Shown in pieces: positions 1 to 8,503 of a DNA stretch of 30,727 bases. The stretch is taken from NCBI GenBank assembly GCA_964531735.1, contig CAZHGD010000083.1, forward strand, positions 1-30,727, written 5' to 3'. The notes under the pieces are model-generated. The model ran no database searches. It worked only from the letters and a program-made list of their open reading frames with translations, and had not been told where the DNA came from. Numbering within the stretch: the first letter of the stretch is position 1; each line of letters begins with the position of its first letter. The position numbers and the translations under genes were made by a program. This DNA comes from CAZHGD01 sp964531735. GTDB taxonomy: Bacteria; Armatimonadota; UBA10988.

Positions 1-79
1 TCGGCTCAGCAGCAGCTTCGCCCGTCCGATCCGGCGCGGCGGCAGGTCGCGTGGGTCAGTGCCCGGGCCGCCACACCCA

Positions 80-1855
80 CTACCGCCGGTTTCGGACCGG
101 CACACCGACGGGTGGCTCCGGCACGCGGTACTCGAGCCCGGCCGGGCCACCGCCAATCGGCGGCCACGCCGGTGGTTCCAGCTCTGGTGCCTGCTGGTCG
201 GCGGTGGCCAGGGCGCGGCGCAGGGCGGTGCGTTCGTCGACGGGCAGGCGGGCCAGCGCGGTTCCGACCGCGCGGCGCTCGGCCGCGGCGGTGACGACCA
301 TGCCCAGCGACAGCAGCACCAGCAGCGCGGCACTGGCCAGCGCACAGGGCCGCCAGGCCAGGCGCCAGTAGCGGCGCGACGCCGCGACAGGGTCGTCGTC
401 GGGGTACTTGGCCGCGTAGCTGCCGGCCAGCCGGCGGAAGGCCAGCCAAAGGGCCACGGTCGGCGCCGCGGCGCCGACCGTGGCGCCGCAGAGCCAGCGC
501 CAGCGGCCCGGCTCGTGCGCGTCGGCCGGCACCAGCAGCACCACGGTGACCAAGCCGGCCACGAGCGTGGCCGGCACCAGCGACAGCCCCCAGACCAGCG
601 CCAGGTCGCGCCACGCCCAGTCGAAACGGGCGACGACCCGTCGCCCGTCGCAGAACGCCGCGACGCCGATGAGCGCCGCGGCCAGCACCAGCAGGCGCCG
701 CCAGACCAGCCAGCAGGCGGCCGCCCGCAGGTGGCGCTGCGCCGCGCGCGGCAGGAACACGGCCTCCGCGCACAGCTCCAGCCGCCGCACCGCCCGGTTG
801 GGCTGTTGCTGGGCCAGGACCCAGCGGCCGGCAGCCGGCCCCATCGCGCGGGCCGCCTCAGCGGCGCTCGCCTGCAGCGAACGGCTCAGACTCGCGTGCC
901 AGAACTCGCGCCACTGCGAGTTGCCGACCGGGCGCACCCGGTTGCGGCTGGCGCCGCCGAGCGGCGAGGTCGGTGTCGGCGCCAGCGCAGGCATGTAGCC
1001 GACGCCCGTAGCGGCTTCCTGTATCGCCACCCCCAGCCAGGCTTGCGCCAGGCATTCGGCCTCGTCGCGCAGGCGCCCCCCGGCCTCGAGCGCCGGCCGG
1101 AACAGCTCAGCCTGGTCAGCAGCCGTCCCGCCCGCCAACCTGGGCCGCAGGACCGCGGCGTGTCCCAGCGTCAGCAGCGCGTCGCGCTCCCGCCACGGCA
1201 GGTGCTGATAGGCCAGCACGAGGCGCTCGGGGTAGGGCTCGCCGGCGGCGCCATACAGCCGCGACTGCGCGCGCACGCCGTCGGTCAGGTAGGCCGTCTG
1301 CCGCGGCGCTGCCTGCGCCGCCTTGAGCGTGGCCGCCGCCGCGGCCGGGCCCTGGCCGGCCAGCAGGACGCAGGCTCGCAGGTACCAGCCGTAGGCGTTG
1401 TCTGGCTCGCCGTCGGTCACGGCGCGGGTGACGGCCAGCGGCGTCTCGAGCACCGCCGACGGCACCTGCGCCAGATTGGCGACCGGCGTTGGCCGTCGGC
1501 AGTAGGGCTCCATGCGGCCGACGGCCCACCGGGCGCGGGCCATCCGAACCGCCGGGTCGACCGGCGCCAGGCCGACCGCCCGCTCGAAGGCGGTGCCGCT
1601 GTCCACACCCTCGGGCTGGAGCTCCGCCAGGGCCGCCCAGGCCCAGCCCTGGTTCAGGCGTGCGGCCGTCGCCGCGAGCGCCGGCCGCACGTCACGGAAC
1701 CGCCAGGCGACGGCGCCCGGCCAGCCGCCTTGCTCCTGCGCACCCACGTCCCTGGCCGGCACCCCGGCGAGCAGCACCACCCGTGTCGCCGGCACCACCA
1801 GCAGCGCCGCCGCCAACACCGCCGCGCCGGCCCACAGCCTGCCCACCACGCTCAT
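80..1855 (-). CDS. Large multi-span membrane protein, function unknown (third gene of ECF sigma operon)
   Basis: This 591-residue protein begins with an uncleaved-looking hydrophobic segment (about residues 8-30). A long Ala/Leu/Arg-rich helical stretch (about 60-370) follows, resembling TPR-like repeats (for example around AERAVGLAPVDPAVR-type segments), though I cannot assign a family. Roughly four membrane spans lie in the last third (about 383-403, 415-440, 455-475 and 502-522). The tail is short and Pro-rich. The ATG follows an AGGAGG site, only 18 bases after the stop of the small membrane protein upstream, so the gene is the third member of the sigma operon. A role as sensor or target of that regulon is inference from position only. 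The reading frame is intact and the codon use matches its neighbours. Confidence 0.75.
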   Translation of the reverse strand: MSVVGRLWAGAAVLAAALLVVPATRVVLLAGVPARDVGAQEQGGWPGAVAWRFRDVRPALAATAARLNQGWAWAALAELQPEGVDSGTAFERAVGLAPVDPAVRMARARWAVGRMEPYCRRPTPVANLAQVPSAVLETPLAVTRAVTDGEPDNAYGWYLRACVLLAGQGPAAAAATLKAAQAAPRQTAYLTDGVRAQSRLYGAAGEPYPERLVLAYQHLPWRERDALLTLGHAAVLRPRLAGGTAADQAELFRPALEAGGRLRDEAECLAQAWLGVAIQEAATGVGYMPALAPTPTSPLGGASRNRVRPVGNSQWREFWHASLSRSLQASAAEAARAMGPAAGRWVLAQQQPNRAVRRLELCAEAVFLPRAAQRHLRAAACWLVWRRLLVLAAALIGVAAFCDGRRVVARFDWAWRDLALVWGLSLVPATLVAGLVTVVLLVPADAHEPGRWRWLCGATVGAAAPTVALWLAFRRLAGSYAAKYPDDDPVAASRRYWRLAWRPCALASAALLVLLSLGMVVTAAAERRAVGTALARLPVDERTALRRALATADQQAPELEPPAWPPIGGGPAGLEYRVPEPPVGVPVRNRR

Positions 1856-1873
1856 GGTGACCTCCTGGCGCCG

Positions 1874-2134
1874 TTACCCCCAGCGCAGACCGCACACCAC
1901 CGCCGCCAACAGACCGACCGCGCTGAGCGCGACCACGAACGCCCAGCGCGCCGCGGTGGCCGTGCTCGCCGCGCCCAGCGCCAGCGTCAGCGGGCCCTGC
2001 TGCAACTCACCCACCTGGCGCCATAGACGCTCGGACAGGTCCGCCGGCGGCTGGTATTCCGGCGCCGCCGCGGCCCGCGCCAGGCGCTCACCATCGGCTT
2101 CATATGAGGCCCTGCTCCGGTCGCACCGCTTCAT
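1874..2134 (-). CDS. Small single-span membrane protein, candidate anti-sigma factor
   Basis: This 86-residue protein has a charged N-terminal part (residues 1-45) and one clear transmembrane helix near the C-terminus (about 62-83, WAFVVALSAVGLLAAVVCGL). Its start overlaps the stop of the ECF sigma gene as ATGA, so the two are probably translationally coupled. Membrane-bound anti-sigma factors commonly sit in this position. However, the HxxxCxxC zinc motif of ZAS-type anti-sigma factors is absent, and the cytoplasmic part is short. The call therefore rests on gene order, size and topology, not on family similarity. Confidence 0.7.
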   Translation of the reverse strand: MKRCDRSRASYEADGERLARAAAAPEYQPPADLSERLWRQVGELQQGPLTLALGAASTATAARWAFVVALSAVGLLAAVVCGLRWG

Positions 2135-2700
2135 CGGCCGACCTCCTCGTCCAACACCGCCCGCAGACGGTCCAACCCCGCTTCGACGCGTGACCGCAAG
2201 GTGCTCTCCGGCACCCCCAGCAACTCCGTCATGGCCGGGAAGCTCTCGCCGGCCAAGTAGCGCAGGCGGACCGCCTGCGCTTGCCGCGCCGGCAGACGCG
2301 ACACCGCCTCGCGCAAGCGGCGCGCCGTCTCACGCCGGGTGTACTGCTCGTAAGGCTCGTCGTCGGCCGCGACCACCATGTCCGGTGGCGAGACCAGGTC
2401 GACCAGGCGCTGCCAGGCCGAACGCCGGTACATGCGCGCCGTGTTGATGGCGATCCGCTTCAGCCAGGCCTCGAAACAGCCTGGCCGGTAGCCGTTCAGC
2501 CCGCAGAAGGCCCGGACGAACGTCTCCTGGACGAGATCGTCCACCGCGTCACGGTCATCCACCAGGGCGCCGATCACTCGGCCCACGCGCGGTGCGTAGC
2601 GGGCCACCAACTCGTCGAACGCCGCCCGCTCACCCGACCGGCAGCGGGCCACCAGGTCCTCGTCGTCCGTTGTCGCGCCCATCGCCACCGGCTCGACCAT
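2131..2700 (-). CDS. ECF-family RNA polymerase sigma factor (sigma-70 regions 2 and 4)
   Basis: The protein has 189 residues, the usual ECF size. Region 2 (about residues 20-95) contains the core-binding signature DLVQETFVRAF and a WLKRIAINTARMYRR segment for -10 recognition. Region 4 (about 125-185) is a helix-turn-helix with LPARQAQAVRLRYLAGESF followed by LLGVPESTLRSRV. Regions 1 and 3 are absent, as expected for this group. The ATG at 2700 is chosen because GGAGG sits five bases upstream; the frame stays open to 2835 but that extension lacks sigma features. It heads a three-gene operon with a possible anti-sigma factor and a large membrane protein, so it probably responds to an envelope or extracellular signal (inference). 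Confidence 0.93.
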   Translation of the reverse strand: MVEPVAMGATTDDEDLVARCRSGERAAFDELVARYAPRVGRVIGALVDDRDAVDDLVQETFVRAFCGLNGYRPGCFEAWLKRIAINTARMYRRSAWQRLVDLVSPPDMVVAADDEPYEQYTRRETARRLREAVSRLPARQAQAVRLRYLAGESFPAMTELLGVPESTLRSRVEAGLDRLRAVLDEEVGR

Positions 2701-2773
2701 CGGCGCCTCCCACATGAGAATGCCGCGAGCGCCCTGAAGCGCGAACCGAATCTGCAGCGACCGCCCACCGACC

Positions 2774-2802
2774 AGCATAGCCCACGGCACCGAGCACCAC
2801 AA
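2774..2802 (-). promoter_or_regulatory. Candidate promoter of the ECF sigma operon
   Basis: Reading the minus strand, TTGTGG (2802-2797) and TATGCT (2779-2774) are separated by 17 bases, about 75 bases upstream of the chosen sigma start. Both hexamers are imperfect matches to the sigma-70 consensus. An ECF-type autoregulated promoter was not recognised. Confidence 0.35.
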
Positions 2803-2871
2803 CGCCGGGCGTCGGCCAGCCCAGGGCTGAGACATGGTCGTTGTCGCGCCGCCGGCCCCGATCCGCCAGTA

Positions 2872-2962
2872 CTGAGGAGGCCGCAGGCCGTCTCGAAGTG
2901 CGGCGCTTGGGCGGGTCGCCTCTCGCCGCGCTTCGAGACGGGGCCTCTCGGCCCCTCCTCAG
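2872..2962. repeat. REP/BIME-like imperfect inverted repeat between divergent genes
   Basis: The two ends are inverted copies of one sequence. The inner arms (2889-2905 and 2924-2940) share 16 of 17 pairs, built on GTCTCGAAG and CTTCGAGAC. The outer arms begin with TGAGGAGG and end with CTCCTCA. The right arm also contains its own GGGGCC-TCTC-GGCCCC hairpin (2940-2955), and the left arm has a smaller counterpart. The length, intergenic position between divergent operons and palindromic-within-palindromic layout resemble REP/BIME elements. No second copy was seen in this window. Confidence 0.6.
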
Positions 2963-3030
2963 CGCTGGCGGTGACGGTGGGACGGGTTAGGTCGCGACTG
3001 TGACACCGCCCTGTCGGCCCGCTGCCTGCG

Positions 3031-3060
3031 TTGACACGCGGGGCCGTGCCGGCCCATACT
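3031..3060 (+). promoter_or_regulatory. Candidate sigma-70 promoter of the GH20-like gene
   Basis: A perfect -35 box TTGACA (3031-3036) is followed after 18 bases by CATACT (3055-3060), a four-of-six -10 match. Transcription would start near 3067, just before the GGAGAAG ribosome site (3073-3079) and the ATG at 3084. Confidence 0.55.
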
Positions 3061-3083
3061 GGCGCCGACCGTGGAGAAGCGCG

Positions 3084-6000
3084 ATGGTGCCACGACTGGC
3101 CGTCCTGCTCTGCCTGGCAACGCTGAGTGCGGTTGGCGCCGCACCCGAGCCGGTGGACCTCGACCTGCCCCACTGGACCAGCCAGTCGCAGCAACCGGCC
3201 GACGGCACCGCGGTCTATCGCGACGGCGCCTTCGTCCTGCAGCGCGGGGCGTCTGCCGGCGGCTACATGCTGCGCGTCTATCGCGACGTGCCGATCACGC
3301 CTCGCGGCATTTACCTGCTGACCTACCTGGTCAAGGTGTCGGGCGAGGGCTCGGCCGCGGGCCTCGTGTTCTGCGGCGACCGCGCGGGCCAGTGGGACGA
3401 ACGGCAGCCGACCACCACCGAAGCCAAGCGGCAAGGCGACTTCAGCCAGGTCAAGACGGTCATCACGGCGCCGGCCACGGCGGTGCGCTTCCGCGTCGAC
3501 CTGCGCGCTGACGGCGCCCGAACCACGGTGACCTACAAGGACATCACGCTGGTCTGTCTGGGCCAGCAGCCCGAGCTGACGGTGACACCCAGCGACGCCG
3601 CGGTGACGCTCGACGGCCGGCTGGACGACCCGCTCTGGACCAGCGCGTTGCGGTTCTCGCCGTTCCGCGTGCTGGGTGACGTCGCCCGCCCGAGCGCTGT
3701 CGACAACGAGGCGCTGCTGGCGCTGAAGGACGGCTGGCTGTACCTGGGCTACCGCCTGGCCGCGCCGGAGCCGGCGCGGCTGAAGGCCACGCAGCCGACC
3801 ACCGCCGACCGGCTCGCGCCGATCGGCATCTACACCGACGATTGCACCGAGACGTTCCTGTCCACCGACCAGGAGTCGTTCGCCCACGTCCTGGTGAACG
3901 CCGCCGGCGCACGCCACTGGGACCAGCAGAACCACTCGCGGTCCAGTGCCACCTGGTACCCGTCGCCGTTCGCGGGCTTTACCGGTGAGTGGGACGCGCA
4001 GGCCGCCATCGGGCAGCGCGAGTGGACGTGCGAGCTGCGCGTGCGGCTGACCGACCTGTTTGGCGGGCCCGTCGGCGGTGACCGGCCGTTGTACGTCAAC
4101 TTCACCCGTCACCGCACCGACAGTGCCGAGGAGAACCTGACCTGGGCGCCGTTGTCCGGTCAGTTCTACGCGGTGCCGCGCCAGTTCCCCGCCGTGACGC
4201 TCAAGCTCCCACCGTTGGCCGCACCAACCGGCGGTGCGCCGGTAGCCACGGCCTCGACGTTCACCCAGCGCTTCGGCGTGCCCGACCTGCTGCTGGCCGG
4301 CGTGCCGGTGCGGCTCGACCGCCGCGACGGGGCCTGGCGCCTGCCGGCGCAGTTGGCGATCGACGAGCAAGGCGTGGCCATCGACGGCGGCGTCAAGGCG
4401 ACTCTGAGCGAAGCGCTGACGGTGCCCGGCGGCGGGCGCGCCACGGTCAGCCTCCGCCTGGGCGAGCCGGCGGCCGACGGCCTGCGCGCCGAGCAGCGGG
4501 CGAAGCTCACCGGGCCGGAGGCGTTCCGGCTGGAGCTGGCGCCCGGCCGCGCGGTGATCACCGGCCGCAGCCGTGACGGCGTCTTGCGTGGTGTCGCCAC
4601 GCTCGCCCTGATGGCCAACCGCGCCCGCTACACGCCGGGCGCCGCGCTGCCGGCCCTGACTCTGTATGACGCGCCACGACTGCCGTTCCGCGGCCTGATG
4701 GTGCAACTGACCAAGCGCGTGGTCGACGTCGCCTGCCTGTTGCGCATCAACAAGCTGCTGGTCTACCTGGACAGCTTCGGCGGGCCGACCGTCTTCCCGT
4801 TCGACAGCTACCCGATCGGCGGTAAGGGCACCACCAAGGCGGAGTTGCAGGAGCTGTTCGCCTATGCCCGCGCTCGCGGCATCGAGCCGATCCCGTACTT
4901 CGCCTCCTGGGGCCGCGTGCAGTACCTGAAGCACATGCCCGGCGGCGCCAAGCTGTTGGTCGACGACGTCGACGTGATCCAGCAAGGCTACCGCAACCTG
5001 GACGTGGCCAACCCCGAGACGCACCGCGTGATGCTCGCCTTGCAGGCGGAGATCATCGATACGCTCAAGCCGGAGAGCTTCTGCGTCGCCATGGACGAGG
5101 CGCACTACGGCCACATGGTCACCTCGCCGGCGGCCAAGGCGAAAGGCTGGAAGCCGTCGGACTGGTTCGCCGAAGCGCTCAACGTCAACGCCGCGTTCCT
5201 CCGTGCGCGGGGCGTGAAGATGTACGTCTGGGGCGACATGATCGACCCGGGGCAGAACGGCGGCCAGATGGACCAGAACGGACCGGCGCTGCTGGCGCGG
5301 CTACCTAAGGACATGGCCATCTTCGACTGGAAGTACAGCGGCAAGGAAGAGACCACCGTCGACTACCCGTCGATAGCGATGTTCCGCCAGGCGAAGCTGG
5401 ACACCATCGGCGCGGCGTGGTTCGCGCCGAAGTCGCTGCCGCGCCTGGCGCGCTCGATCGCGCAACATGGCGGTCAGGGCCTGCTGCTCACCGCCTGGAA
5501 CAGCTCCGCGCCGGAGGCGATGCCGGCCGAGTGGATCCGCGCCTGCGCGCTCACCGCCTGGTACGGCTGGTCGCCGGAGGACACCGACCTGACGCACTGG
5601 ACGTTCGTGCCCGACGCCGTCATGCAGGGCGCGGCCTACTGGCCGAAGGACCTGCGCGCCGCCGGCGCCACCCGGTACCTGCCGGCGCCGGCGACGCTGG
5701 TCAGCGGCGAGCCACTGGCGCGCTTGGTGGGTCTACCACCGCGCCTCGACGCGACGTTCCTCGGCACGGCCTTCGCCAACTACCGCGGCGCGGGCGCGCG
5801 GGTGTTCCGCCTGAACGGGCAGCCCGCCGCGGCGGTGGTGCGTGGCGGCGGCGCCGGGCTGCGCAACGGCGACTTCGGCCGCGGGCTGGCTGGCTGGACC
5901 GTCGAGATCCCGGACCAGGAGTGTCTGTTCGCGGTCGTCGACGGCCGCCTGAAGGTGACCCGCGTCGCCGGCAACGCGTTCCGGCGCATCCTGCAGGACT

Positions 6001-6683
6001 TCCGCCTCGACGACCAGAAGGAGTACGTCATCCGCTACCGCGTCAAGACCGCGGCGCCCGGCGTGGCCCGCGCCTGGACGTACTCGGGCGATGCCAACTT
6101 CCGCTGGGACCTGCCCAAGAGCGTCCACGCCACCTCGGCGGCGCGCGAGTGGACCACCCAGGAACTGGTGCTGCCGCCGAAGTACGCCGCCGCGCGGATC
6201 TGTTTCACCGTGGACGGCCCGGGCGGCGTAGCCTGGTTCAGCGACGTCGAAGTGGTCGAACGCGGGGCCGCGCCGGCCGCCGCCGCGCCACCGGCCAGCC
6301 TGCCGGTCGGCGGCACGGCGCGCGTGCTGACCTTCTGGCACGCGGTCAACCGGCAGCCCTTGCGCGTCGATGAGATGCACGCCAACCTGCGGCAGTTCGC
6401 CAACGTGCTGGCGGGCGAGTACCGCATCGCCTACACCGACGGGACCAGTGAGTCGGTGCCCCTGGTCTACCGGCTCAACATCGTGGCGGCCAATGACCCG
6501 AACCTCGGCCGGCAGACGGAGATCGGGCTGTTCGGCACCTTGAACGGCAGCACGTTCGTCAACGTGCCGACGCTGACTTGGGTCAACCCGCATCCTGAGA
6601 AGGCCATCGCCACCATCACACTGCGCCCGGGCGAGTCGAAGGACATGGCCGTGTTGCTGTTCGGTGTGACCGCCGAGGACTGA
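3084..6683 (+). CDS. Secreted multidomain GH20-like beta-N-acetylhexosaminidase
   Basis: The 1,199-residue protein starts with a Sec signal peptide (MVPRLAVLLCLATLSAVGAA). A beta-rich N-terminal module comes first (about 25-160), then a CBM9-like carbohydrate-binding module (about 165-375, with TLDGRLDDPLW). A GH20b-type domain (about 420-512, ending RSRDGVLRGVATLALM) leads into a GH20-like TIM barrel (about 525-825). The barrel carries the catalytic Asp-Glu pair in CVAMDEAHYGH (D671-E672) and WNSS near its end. The C-terminus adds a CBM4/9-like module opening with NGDFGRGLAGW (about 926-1061) and a further beta-sandwich (about 1075-1199). In GH20 enzymes the Glu is the acid and the substrate N-acetyl group acts as nucleophile. 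The ATG at 3084 is preferred over the frame's extension to 3000 because of the ribosome site and signal peptide. Exact substrate is unknown. Confidence 0.85.
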   Translation: MVPRLAVLLCLATLSAVGAAPEPVDLDLPHWTSQSQQPADGTAVYRDGAFVLQRGASAGGYMLRVYRDVPITPRGIYLLTYLVKVSGEGSAAGLVFCGDRAGQWDERQPTTTEAKRQGDFSQVKTVITAPATAVRFRVDLRADGARTTVTYKDITLVCLGQQPELTVTPSDAAVTLDGRLDDPLWTSALRFSPFRVLGDVARPSAVDNEALLALKDGWLYLGYRLAAPEPARLKATQPTTADRLAPIGIYTDDCTETFLSTDQESFAHVLVNAAGARHWDQQNHSRSSATWYPSPFAGFTGEWDAQAAIGQREWTCELRVRLTDLFGGPVGGDRPLYVNFTRHRTDSAEENLTWAPLSGQFYAVPRQFPAVTLKLPPLAAPTGGAPVATASTFTQRFGVPDLLLAGVPVRLDRRDGAWRLPAQLAIDEQGVAIDGGVKATLSEALTVPGGGRATVSLRLGEPAADGLRAEQRAKLTGPEAFRLELAPGRAVITGRSRDGVLRGVATLALMANRARYTPGAALPALTLYDAPRLPFRGLMVQLTKRVVDVACLLRINKLLVYLDSFGGPTVFPFDSYPIGGKGTTKAELQELFAYARARGIEPIPYFASWGRVQYLKHMPGGAKLLVDDVDVIQQGYRNLDVANPETHRVMLALQAEIIDTLKPESFCVAMDEAHYGHMVTSPAAKAKGWKPSDWFAEALNVNAAFLRARGVKMYVWGDMIDPGQNGGQMDQNGPALLARLPKDMAIFDWKYSGKEETTVDYPSIAMFRQAKLDTIGAAWFAPKSLPRLARSIAQHGGQGLLLTAWNSSAPEAMPAEWIRACALTAWYGWSPEDTDLTHWTFVPDAVMQGAAYWPKDLRAAGATRYLPAPATLVSGEPLARLVGLPPRLDATFLGTAFANYRGAGARVFRLNGQPAAAVVRGGGAGLRNGDFGRGLAGWTVEIPDQECLFAVVDGRLKVTRVAGNAFRRILQDFRLDDQKEYVIRYRVKTAAPGVARAWTYSGDANFRWDLPKSVHATSAAREWTTQELVLPPKYAAARICFTVDGPGGVAWFSDVEVVERGAAPAAAAPPASLPVGGTARVLTFWHAVNRQPLRVDEMHANLRQFANVLAGEYRIAYTDGTSESVPLVYRLNIVAANDPNLGRQTEIGLFGTLNGSTFVNVPTLTWVNPHPEKAIATITLRPGESKDMAVLLFGVTAED

Positions 6684-6702
6684 GCGTAAGGCGATCCGCG
6701 GG

Positions 6703-6722
6703 CCGGTCGGGCGGACCGCCGA
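6703..6722. terminator. Inverted repeat after the GH20-like gene, possible terminator or operator
   Basis: GGTCGGGCGG and CCGCCGACC form a hairpin with one bulge around a single central A, 20 bases after the stop codon. It lacks a T-run, so a Rho-independent terminator is not proven. It also lies just upstream of the kdgK promoter and could be a repressor site. Confidence 0.3.
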
Positions 6723-6736
6723 CCCTGGCAGTCGGG

Positions 6737-6765
6737 TTGCCAGCCTCTGGTTCTGCCGATATCAT
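6737..6765 (+). promoter_or_regulatory. Candidate sigma-70 promoter of kdgK-eda
   Basis: TTGCCA (6737-6742) and TATCAT (6760-6765) are separated by exactly 17 bases, each close to consensus. The predicted start near 6772 leaves a 30-base leader containing an AAGGAGCGG ribosome site before the ATG at 6802. Confidence 0.6.
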
Positions 6766-6801
6766 GAGCGGCAGCACCTAACAGGCAAGGAGCGGTCCGA
6801 A

Positions 6802-7827
6802 ATGTTCGACGTGGTGACCCTCGGCGAGGCCATGATCCGGCTCTCCCCCCCCGATTTCCAGCGGCTGGAGCAGACCAGCACGCTCGATATGAAGCCCGGT
6901 GGCGCCGAGTTGAACGTCGCCGTCGCGTGCGCCCGGCTGGGTCTGTCCTCGTGCTGGGTCTCGCGGCTGCCGAACCAGCCGTTGGGCTGGCACATCCGCA
7001 ACAAGGCTCGTGAGCAGGGCGTCAGCGAGGCCGGCGTCGTCTGGGGCGGCAGCTCCGAGCGGGTCGGTATCTACTACATGGAGTTCGGCGCTTCGCCGCG
7101 CGCCAGCAAGGTCATCTACGACCGCGCCGATGCCGCCGTGACGCGGCTGAAGCCGGGCGAGGTCGACTGGGACGCGCTGTTCGAGGGCAGCCGGCACTTC
7201 CACACCACCGGCATCACGCCGGCGCTGTCCGACTCGTGCCAGGCCGTCACCATCGAGGCCCTGCAGGCGGCCAAGCGGCACGGTCTGTCGACCAGCTACG
7301 ACCTGAACTACCGCGGCAAGCTGTGGTCGAAGGAGAAGGCCTGCCAGGTGCAGGAACCGCTGATGGAGCTGGTCGACATCCTGATCACCACCGAGGAAGA
7401 CACCAAGGTGGTGTTCGGCATCGAGGCCGAAGGCCAGCAGGATGACAACTTCGACTCGGTCGACGCGCAGTCCTACGCGCAGGTCGCGCGCAAGCTGGCC
7501 GACCGCTTCGGCCACCAGGCCGTGTTGATCACCTTGCGCGAGAACCCGTCGGTATGGTTCAACTCCTGGACCGCCATTGCCTACGCCGACGGCAAGGTCT
7601 ACACCGATGTCAAGCGCGAGGTTGAAATTGTCGACCGCGTGGGCGGCGGCGACAGCTTCGCCGGCGGATTCATCTACGGCTACCTGACCGGTGGCATCGA
7701 GTACGGCCTGAAGTTCGGCAACGCCTTCAGCGCCATCAAGCACAGCATCCCCGGCGACTTCGCCTGGATCACCAAGGAAGAAGTCGAGGCCGTGATGAAG
7801 GGCGGCGGGCTGCGCGTGCAGCGCTAG
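6802..7827 (+). CDS. kdgK: 2-keto-3-deoxygluconate kinase (PfkB family)
   Basis: The 341-residue cytoplasmic sugar kinase shows the PfkB N-terminal signature (KPGGAELNVAVACARLGL, about residues 30-50). It also has the C-terminal ATP/anion-hole signature VGGGDSFAGGF, with catalytic base D284. It would phosphorylate 2-keto-3-deoxygluconate to KDPG. This specificity is inferred mainly from the next gene, eda, which cleaves KDPG and starts 18 bases downstream; the PfkB family alone would also allow fructokinase or a related activity. The protein is somewhat longer than typical KdgK, with an insertion (about 205-225, acidic and Gln/Asp-rich) after the TTEED segment. Start is supported by a clear ribosome site and the conserved GEAMIRLSP N-terminus. 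Confidence 0.9.
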   Translation: MFDVVTLGEAMIRLSPPDFQRLEQTSTLDMKPGGAELNVAVACARLGLSSCWVSRLPNQPLGWHIRNKAREQGVSEAGVVWGGSSERVGIYYMEFGASPRASKVIYDRADAAVTRLKPGEVDWDALFEGSRHFHTTGITPALSDSCQAVTIEALQAAKRHGLSTSYDLNYRGKLWSKEKACQVQEPLMELVDILITTEEDTKVVFGIEAEGQQDDNFDSVDAQSYAQVARKLADRFGHQAVLITLRENPSVWFNSWTAIAYADGKVYTDVKREVEIVDRVGGGDSFAGGFIYGYLTGGIEYGLKFGNAFSAIKHSIPGDFAWITKEEVEAVMKGGGLRVQR

Positions 7828-7845
7828 GCCGACAGGAGACGTAGC

Positions 7846-8499
7846 ATGTCGAGCAAGGCGGCCGTCCGCGAACGGATCGTGTCTGGTGGGGTCGTGCCGA
7901 TCATTCGGGTCGACACCGCCGACCAGGCGCTGCGCATCGCCGACGCCATTCTGGAGGGCGGCATCGCCTGCCTCGAAGTCACTCTGACCGTGCCGGGCGC
8001 GCTCGGCGTGATCGAGACCATCGCCCGGCGCTATGGCACCCAGTTTGCCATCGGCGCCGGGACGGTGCTCGATCCGGAGTCGGCGCGCCTGGCCATCAAC
8101 GCCGGGGCCAGCTTCATCGTCTCGCCGAATACCCGCGCCGAGACGCTGGCCATGTGCCTGCGCTACGGCGTGATCAGTTGCCCCGGCGCCCTGACCCCCA
8201 CCGAGGTGGTCACCGCCTGGGAGCACGGCGGTGACCTGATCAAGGTCTTCCCTTGCAACAACCTCGGCGGCGCCAGCTACATCAAGGCGCTCAAGGCACC
8301 GTTGCCGCAGATCGACCTGGTGCCGACCGGCGGCGTGGAGCTGGACAACTGCGCCGAGTTCATCAAGGCCGGCGCCACCGCGGTGGCGGTCGGCTCGTCG
8401 CTGATGGACAAGCGCGCCATCGACGCGGGCGACTACGCGGCGATCGCGAACTTGGCCGGCCGGTTCGTGGCCGCGGTGGCCGAGGCGCGAGCGAGCTGA
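7846..8499 (+). CDS. eda: 2-keto-3-deoxy-6-phosphogluconate (KDPG) aldolase
   Basis: The 217-residue class I aldolase cleaves KDPG to pyruvate and glyceraldehyde 3-phosphate. Family residues are all visible: the catalytic Glu in CLEVTL (E44) and the Schiff-base Lys in LIKVFPCNN (K133). The GAGTVLDPESA and PTGGV segments bind phosphate and shape the barrel. Length matches the family (about 205-220). An AGGAGA site precedes the ATG. With kdgK it forms a complete two-step route from ketodeoxygluconate into central metabolism, the common end of pectin, alginate and other uronate pathways and of gluconate dehydration. The 2-keto-4-hydroxyglutarate aldolase activity seen in some members cannot be excluded. 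Confidence 0.95.
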   Translation: MSSKAAVRERIVSGGVVPIIRVDTADQALRIADAILEGGIACLEVTLTVPGALGVIETIARRYGTQFAIGAGTVLDPESARLAINAGASFIVSPNTRAETLAMCLRYGVISCPGALTPTEVVTAWEHGGDLIKVFPCNNLGGASYIKALKAPLPQIDLVPTGGVELDNCAEFIKAGATAVAVGSSLMDKRAIDAGDYAAIANLAGRFVAAVAEARAS

Positions 8500-8503
8500 C
8501 GAT

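Noticed and set aside
1..79. Start or end of another gene at the left edge
   Set aside because: Short open stretches exist in two frames, but none has a ribosome site, conserved motif or enough length to support a call.
2574..5114. Long minus-strand open frame (846 residues) opposite the GH20-like gene
   Set aside because: Arg/Gln/His/Gly-rich composition with no domain; a GC-skew shadow of the well-supported plus-strand enzyme.
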